Shown here piece by piece: positions 58,441 to 64,000 of a DNA stretch of 64,000 nt. The notes beneath the pieces were generated by a model. The model was not told the DNA's origin and did not search any database. It worked only from the letters and a program-made list of their open reading frames with translations. Each line of letters starts with the position of its first letter. Position 1 is the first letter of the stretch. Source of the stretch: Chaetoderma sp. LZ-2023a (lineage: Eukaryota > Mollusca > Caudofoveata > Chaetodermatida > Chaetodermatidae); the NCBI GenBank assembly GCA_034401795.1, contig CM067367.1, forward strand, positions 82,179,926 through 82,243,925, given 5' to 3'. The translations under genes were made by a program, and so were the position numbers.

Positions 58441-58845
58441 AAGTGAACGCACGCGTTTATTTAGCTCTGCAATTGCTGCCCGAATTTGCTAGTTTCTAGC
58501 GCGATTTTGTAGATAAATTTTATACATATATTTCGTATTAGTGTTTCCTTTCAAACTTTATGTTTAATTTGTAAATTCTTGTCTTGGTTGGAGCACATTT
58601 TGTGTCTCCATTTTCTAAAGGCATTCCTCTTAGCTGGCGGTTTCCGCCATTTAGTAGGGCTCCTCTTACTGTGGTCAATGCAATACATTTCTCGCTGCGC
58701 CAGTCTGCTATTTCTATAGATCGTAGGCTAGCGCATTATATTTGGCAAGATCGCTTGAGTGAGTGGATTTAATTCCTTTGTCATTTGTAAGCACAAGCCT
58801 AGTTCTTTAACTATATAAATCCTTATAGTCAGTTGGCTGTCCCCG
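58441..58845. other. Spacer before the Tx1-like LINE, nothing firm
   Basis: AT-rich. No motif recognised. A short frame at 58584-58772 lacks known features. Confidence 0.4.
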
Positions 58846-59120
58846 GTCAACTCGAACAGACTAACAAATATATGACTGTAATATGTTAGTATGCATTAGA
58901 AAACCACTTTAATCGGTTAGGTGTTAGTGAACCACTTAGAAAGTGGTTCAAACTAACAAATATACGACTGTACTCTCTATTCGTATATTTGTTGGTAGAC
59001 GTCAGGGTTTCAAAAGGGGACACTATTTATTTAGTGTTTAGCTCTTTCCCCGACGTCTTGGTGTTATATATTTGTAGTATATATTGTAGTAGTATGGGGT
59101 ACCTCTTTTTATAAAACACC
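58846..59120 (+). promoter_or_regulatory. Probable 5' UTR/promoter of the Tx1-like LINE
   Basis: ACTAACAAATATATGACTGT at 58860 recurs at 58952 with one change, and an inverted version (GTATATTTGTTGGT) lies at about 58984. Between them GAACCACTTAGAAAGTGGTTC (58929-58949) is a near-perfect hairpin. These repeats directly precede ORF1 and may be promoter repeats of the element; this is inference. Confidence 0.4.
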
Positions 59121-60530
59121 ATGGCAACCTCATATAAGCGTACCCTGAGTCTTAAAATCACGACAAAGGCTTGGGGTGTTTCGGCAATTGAGGTGTATCA
59201 TGGGTTGAAGGATGTAGTTGGGGCAGGGCCACGGGTCCTTCAAGGTCTCGTTAATGTTTCCAAATCTGTATGGAATGTCACCGTAGTTAATGAAAGTGTG
59301 AAGGAAAAGTTGCTCGACGAGGTCCTTGTCGTGAAGGGTGAGGTGTGTAATGTGGAGGAAATAGATTCTGATCGTCTATTAGTCAAGATGAAGGTTCCAT
59401 TAGAGATCCCAGATGAACGGGTTATCACTGAATTGATCAAGTATGGCAAAGTGGACAAAGTAGAACACGAGACCTATCCATTTGATCGAACCTTAGAAAA
59501 TGGCATCAGAAGAATTTGGTTTGAAAAGGTAGAACAACCTCTCCCAAGCAAGGTCACCATAGATGGTCGATTTATCTTGCCATTATGGTACAGGGGGCAA
59601 ATCAAAAAGTGTAGAATCTTCTTAAGCACAGAACATCTTGCAACAGATTTCCCTAACAAAAACAAATGTCTAGCTTGTGGATCATCTGATCATTTTAAGT
59701 GGCGATGCCCACAGAACAAATATGTCAAAAAGGGTGCTGATAAAAGTGCAGAGCAAGTTGTCTCTAAAGAGAATGTCATAGAACCGGTAGCTGCTGAGAT
59801 TGTAGCTGAAATCCATACTAATGGGAAGCACGTTGCTAAGGAAAATGTCATCGAACCAGTAGTTGCTGAGATTGTAGCTGAAGTCCATGTTAATGAGAAG
59901 CATGGAGAAAAAACTAAGAATCCAATCGCTGTAGTGGCAGGCGATGAAATAGAGGTTCTAGATGAGGGGCTAAGTCTTACTCCAGTAACAAGTCAATCCA
60001 AGTTTGATGACAGAGAGGCTAATTCCACACAAGTTGAAGATGATGATCAATACCCTCTGGAAGAGAGTTTTAATTTAGGACAAGTAAAATTCAGGTCGCA
60101 AGATACTGAAACTAACTTTGATTTTCCACTGAGTACACTCAATCTAGACGATTTAAATAATATAGAGAAAGTAATTGGTGTCTCGGATCGATTGAGTGAA
60201 ACAAAGCGACAGAAAGATGGAGAGAGTTCTGAATCAGAAATAGAAGAAAGTTATATAGAAGACGATAATATGTCAGTCGCTGAATCTGATATATCCATTC
60301 AAACACAGAGTTCTAAATCACCTGATGAAATGGTCATGTACAGGTCAGAGGCAGGAGAGGTGTTAGTTCCATATGTGACGGCAAATGGTGTTAAATATAG
60401 GCATCTGCGTCATGATTCAGATATATTAAAATATAAGCATTTGGAAAAAGTTGAGCTAAGTAATGCAGCGTTTGTGAGTAAAATAGGTAAATGGTCTAAG
60501 AGAGGGTCGAAAAAAACAAAATCTAGTTAG
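59121..60530 (+). CDS. ORF1: ORF1 protein of the Tx1-like LINE
   Basis: 469 residues, intact from ATG 59121 to TAG 60530. The N-terminal half (to about residue 180) looks like an RNA-binding fold of the type in L1/Tx1 ORF1 proteins (LLVKMKVPLEIPDERVITEL). A zinc knuckle CLACGSSDHFKWRC follows at residues 183-196. Residues about 217-270 hold a tandem repeat of roughly 27 residues (ENVIEPVAAEIVAEIHTNGK, then ENVIEPVVAEIVAEVHVNEK). The C-terminal half is acidic and Ser-rich. It probably coats the element RNA. ORF2 starts seven bases after the stop. Confidence 0.88.
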   Translation: MATSYKRTLSLKITTKAWGVSAIEVYHGLKDVVGAGPRVLQGLVNVSKSVWNVTVVNESVKEKLLDEVLVVKGEVCNVEEIDSDRLLVKMKVPLEIPDERVITELIKYGKVDKVEHETYPFDRTLENGIRRIWFEKVEQPLPSKVTIDGRFILPLWYRGQIKKCRIFLSTEHLATDFPNKNKCLACGSSDHFKWRCPQNKYVKKGADKSAEQVVSKENVIEPVAAEIVAEIHTNGKHVAKENVIEPVVAEIVAEVHVNEKHGEKTKNPIAVVAGDEIEVLDEGLSLTPVTSQSKFDDREANSTQVEDDDQYPLEESFNLGQVKFRSQDTETNFDFPLSTLNLDDLNNIEKVIGVSDRLSETKRQKDGESSESEIEESYIEDDNMSVAESDISIQTQSSKSPDEMVMYRSEAGEVLVPYVTANGVKYRHLRHDSDILKYKHLEKVELSNAAFVSKIGKWSKRGSKKTKSS

Positions 60531-60537
60531 CTTAATA

Positions 60538-63500
60538 ATGGCGGTTTTACACAGCATTTTATTACCGTTTATGCTAATTTGCACACTCAATTGTAGAGGC
60601 TTAAATAGTGACCTAAAGCAACGTCACTTACTAGAGACTCTGAAAAATGAGCAGATTGACATTGCTTTGATACAGGAAACAAAAATTCAGAAGTCAGAAT
60701 CATACGATAATTTAGAAAAGATTTCTGGATCCAGAATATTTTATTCGTTATCTCAAGATAATAGTGCAGGCGTAGCAATTGTTATACTCCCTCGTTGTTC
60801 AGCCTATGTAAATATAATCTCTTCAGTATCAGGTGCAAATGGTCGCTGGGTGAGAGTCACGCTAGATATACAACAAACACGTATCACGTTGCTGTGTATA
60901 TATGCACCTGCATCTCATCAACTACGTCGTAATTTTTTTAAGGAGATGTCTAAAACAGCACTAGATAACATCACTGAAAACTTAGTAATGGGTGGTGACT
61001 TTAATTGTGTCTTAGACAAAGAAAATGACAGGAATGCAACTTCAACTTATACTGATACATCACATAGACTCTTAAAAGAAATATGTGATAATGAAAATTT
61101 AGTTGACACCTATAGAATATCAAAACCTCATGGTAAAGATCTTACATGTTTTTCGGTAGATGGTAAAGTTGGTTCAAGGATCGACAGAATTTATGTGAAT
61201 AGTTTGTTAACAGGGTACTTGAGAGATGTTAATATTAAGCCAGTTGCATTCTCCGATCATAACATGGTTTGTGTAACCTTTGCCAATGCTGACTGGGTAA
61301 CAAAAGGGGTCGGGTTTTGGAAATTAAACACAACACTGTTGGGAGAAGAATTTTATAAAAATAATATAGAGAGTTGTTGGCAACATTGGATTAATAGGAA
61401 AGCATCATATAAGAGCACATTGCAATGGTGGGAGGATGTTAAACTGGATTTAAAGTATGTTTCCCGAAAGTATGCTATTAGAAAAGCACAGGAAATACGC
61501 AAACGCAAGAAAACACTTCATCGATCACTGATGAAAATTAATGCTAAAGTAAATAATGGTGAAGAGAATTATTATGAATTACTGGTTAAAATTAAAAGTA
61601 AAATAAGAGATATAGAACAATATGAGTTTGAGGGTGCAAAAATTAGAGCAAGAGCCCAGATGCACGCAGAAGGGGAAAAGCCAACCCGATATTTTTGCAC
61701 ATTAGAAAAAGCACGGGCAATAGATAAGGTGATGTGCTCATTAAACATGCCGGATGGTTCAACCATCTTTACCAACAATGAAATGAGTACTATTGTATGC
61801 AATTACTATGAGTCATTGTACAAGTCGGAGGGAATTGATGAAGATGCAAAATTGGATTTGTTAGCAAATATAGACAAAAAGGTGTCAGACACAGGCAGTG
61901 AATTTTGTGATCAACCCTTAACACTAGAAGATTTAACTAAATCCCTTAAAGGTATGAAACTAGAAAAATCACCGGGGTGTGATGGCCTTCCAGTTGAATT
62001 TTACCAAACGTTTTGGCACCTTGTAGGTCCAATAATGGAAGAATTAGGCACTGAAATTTTTTAGAAAGGCCATTTACCACCAACTATGGCTAGGGCATAC
62101 GTAAGGCTAATATATAAAGGAAATGACAGACGTCTAATTCAGAACTACAGACCAATTTCTCTACTATGTGTAGACTACAAAATAATATCCAGAGCACTAA
62201 CATTGAAACTAGGTAGTGTTTTGGGAGAAATCATTGGAACAGAGCAGACATGTGCTGTACCCAGGAGGACAATTCTAACCAATACCATGGTAATAAGAGA
62301 CCTTATACAATTGGTTGAGAAGGATAGCATCCCTTCAGCTGTGATTGCCTTGGACAATGAAAAGGCATTTGACCGTGTGGAATGGGATTTTGTTTTTAAT
62401 TCTTTGCAATCGTTTGGGTTAGGCTCAAACTTTATTAAATGGGTAAAGATTTTATATACGGATATCAAGAGTAGCTATTTAGTGAACAATCAATTATCCA
62501 GAGAAATTGTCTTAGAACGTGGGGTTAGACAGGGGTGTTCCCTATCGCCATTATTATTTGTTATTGTGATGGAATCACTTGGCATAGCATTGAGGCAAAA
62601 TAATAACTTTCAAGGCATATGTATTCGTGGCATAGAAAGACCACTTAAGCTGTCACAATATGCTGATGACACAACTGTGTTTACCAGTTCAAACAATGAT
62701 TTTGCAATTTTAAACCACGTACTAGAAAAGTTCCAAAATGCATCTGGTTTGAAAATCAATAAAGGAAAATCCAAAGGATTATTTCTGGGGCCATGGAAAG
62801 AGCGGAATGACCAGCCACTTGAAATCAATTGGTCTAATGATACCATTAAGATTTTAGGCATCTATTTTGGCAGGAAACCGAATACAATACAAAATTGGAA
62901 TGAACGAGTATCTAAGCTTAAGAGAATATTAGCAAATTGGAAGCGTCGTCGTCTTTCAATCTTTGGTAGAGTGTTTGTTGTCAACAACTTGGCATTATCT
63001 GGGCTATGGTATACAGCATCTGTTGTACACATGCCAAAACATGTAGAAAAGGAGGTTAATGAGTTGATATTGTCATTCATATGGGAAGAAAAGAATCATT
63101 TAGTTTCCCATCGTGTTCTCAATAATGCTAAGCTAGAAGGAGGACTTGATTTAATTGATATTAAAGTGAAATGTGTTTCTTTAAGGTTAAAATTTTTGGA
63201 TGATCTTATTACATCAGATGAGACGTGGGCATGTGTTTCACGAGCTCTCATGGAGAGAATTGTAGAACCATTTCTGGCGGAGCATGTTTTTACCTCAAAG
63301 AAGCCACCTCCGAATATCCAAATGATACCAGATGTGTTTAAAGATCAAGTTAAGAAGTTAGAAATATTTGACAGATACATGCCTCCACCTACGTGCTGGA
63401 AGGAAGTACTAGAACAGCAATTGTGGGGCAATAGTAATATATATTATAACAATGCAGTACTTTATCTACCATCCTTTGCAAAATATGGCATTCAACATTT

Positions 63501-64000
63501 ATCGGATATGATACACCCTCAAACACGTAGATGGATTTCAATGCAAGACGTAGCTAGAAAAACACATATGAGGCATATAGATGTCCAGCGGTTGCTAAAT
63601 AAAATAAAACATGCTGTACCAATTGAATGGTTTCGTCTGCCAAATGTAAATAATAATAGTTTGACTCCACAACCCGCATTAGTTCTTGATGATGAGATGT
63701 TAAAATACAAGATGAGATCCAAGGAATGGTACCATATTATGAGACGAAAACAAGTAACACCTCCCATAGCAATTAGGAGATGGGATGACTCAAGCTATAA
63801 ACCATCCAGTTGGAAAAATGTATGGAAAATCTTACATTCTCCATACATACCAAATATGGCTCGTGATTTATTGTGGCGATTACTACATCGACGGCTATTG
63901 GTGGGACACTTGACATACAAGTGCAATATTACGACTTCTGATAGGTGTTACTTATGTCAAACAGACGAGGAAACAATCGAGCATTTATTTGCGGAATGTC
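60538..64000 (+). pseudogene. ORF2: ORF2 of the Tx1-like LINE: endonuclease-RT, one nonsense codon, cut by window end
   Basis: The endonuclease is in the first 235 residues: TLNCRGLNSDLKQRHLLETL, LIQETKIQK, VMGGDFNCVLDKEND, SRIDRIYVNSLL, SDHNMVCVTF. A long basic helical linker follows. RT starts with KSPGCDGLPVEFYQTFW, then TAG at 62062-62064 (a Trp is usual at this point in the family), then open to the edge: NYRPISLLCVDYKIISRAL, NEKAFDRVEWDF, GVRQGCSLSPLLF and the catalytic LSQYADDTTVF near 62660. The end reads LLWRLLHRRLLVGH and CYLCQTDEETIEHLFAEC, a zf-RVT-like box. The same frame continues on both sides of the TAG. Confidence 0.92.

Larger units (their letters stand above)
58846..64000 (+). 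mobile_element. Tx1/L1-like LINE, 3' end outside the window
   Basis: A two-ORF non-LTR element: ORF1 with a zinc knuckle, seven bases, then ORF2 with endonuclease, RT and a zf-RVT-like C-terminal part still open at the window edge. Only one nonsense codon is seen, so it is the best-preserved element here together with the LINE at 44.6-48.5 kb. Confidence 0.9.

Overview
The window looks like non-coding, transposon-dense DNA of an animal, most likely a marine invertebrate. Evidence: AP-endonuclease LINEs, a Penelope-like element with a GIY-YIG domain, Ty3/Gypsy elements with zinc-knuckle gags, long simple-sequence arrays, AATAAA signals, and no bacterial gene organisation. A mollusc or other lophotrochozoan would fit this repeat mix, but the taxon is inference. 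I recognise no intact host gene, rRNA, tRNA or CRISPR array. Almost all coding signal is mobile-element protein, mostly broken by stops and frameshifts.

Layout. 1-2.1 kb: a non-autonomous terminal-inverted-repeat (TIR) element whose arms recur elsewhere. 2.3-4.5 kb: microsatellites and small unidentified ORF remnants. 4.5-21.3 kb: a nested pair of Ty3/Gypsy elements. An old minus-strand element (gag, protease, RT, RNase H; called Gypsy A) is split inside its RT by a 14.3-kb plus-strand element (Gypsy B, 5377-19692). Gypsy B has LTRs of 2.5-3.2 kb, an AGTG target duplication, gag, RT, RNase H, integrase and about 3 kb of extra sequence with a C2H2-like finger after pol. 21.8-26.5 kb: a compact, intron-less cluster of broken genes on both strands, unlike any retrotransposon and possibly virus-derived. 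27.1-31.3 kb: a Penelope-like element with an SGNH-hydrolase-like segment ahead of RT and GIY-YIG.

31.4-43.6 kb: microsatellites, several copies of the TIR family, a second TIR element (33.8-37.1 kb) around a broken PIN-like gene, a separate fragment of what seems the same protein family with a Cys-rich CXC-like end (42.0-42.6 kb), and LINE scraps. 43.6-49.5 kb: a nearly intact I/Nimb-like LINE (endonuclease, RT, RNase H) sitting between two near-identical copies of an approximately 0.8-0.95-kb sequence dominated by (GAGT)n, which resembles a giant target-site duplication. 49.7-58.5 kb: simple repeats, a polypyrimidine tract, decayed LINE pieces on both strands and a long (AGC/AGT)n array. 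58.8-64.0 kb: a young Tx1/L1-like LINE with ORF1 (zinc knuckle) and ORF2 (endonuclease, RT, zf-RVT-like end), cut by the window edge and carrying one nonsense codon.

The genes do not form a shared pathway. They are successive layers of insertion, and the main value lies in the nesting order, the unusual domain combinations and the unclassified cluster. Family assignments rest on motifs read by eye; no database search was run.
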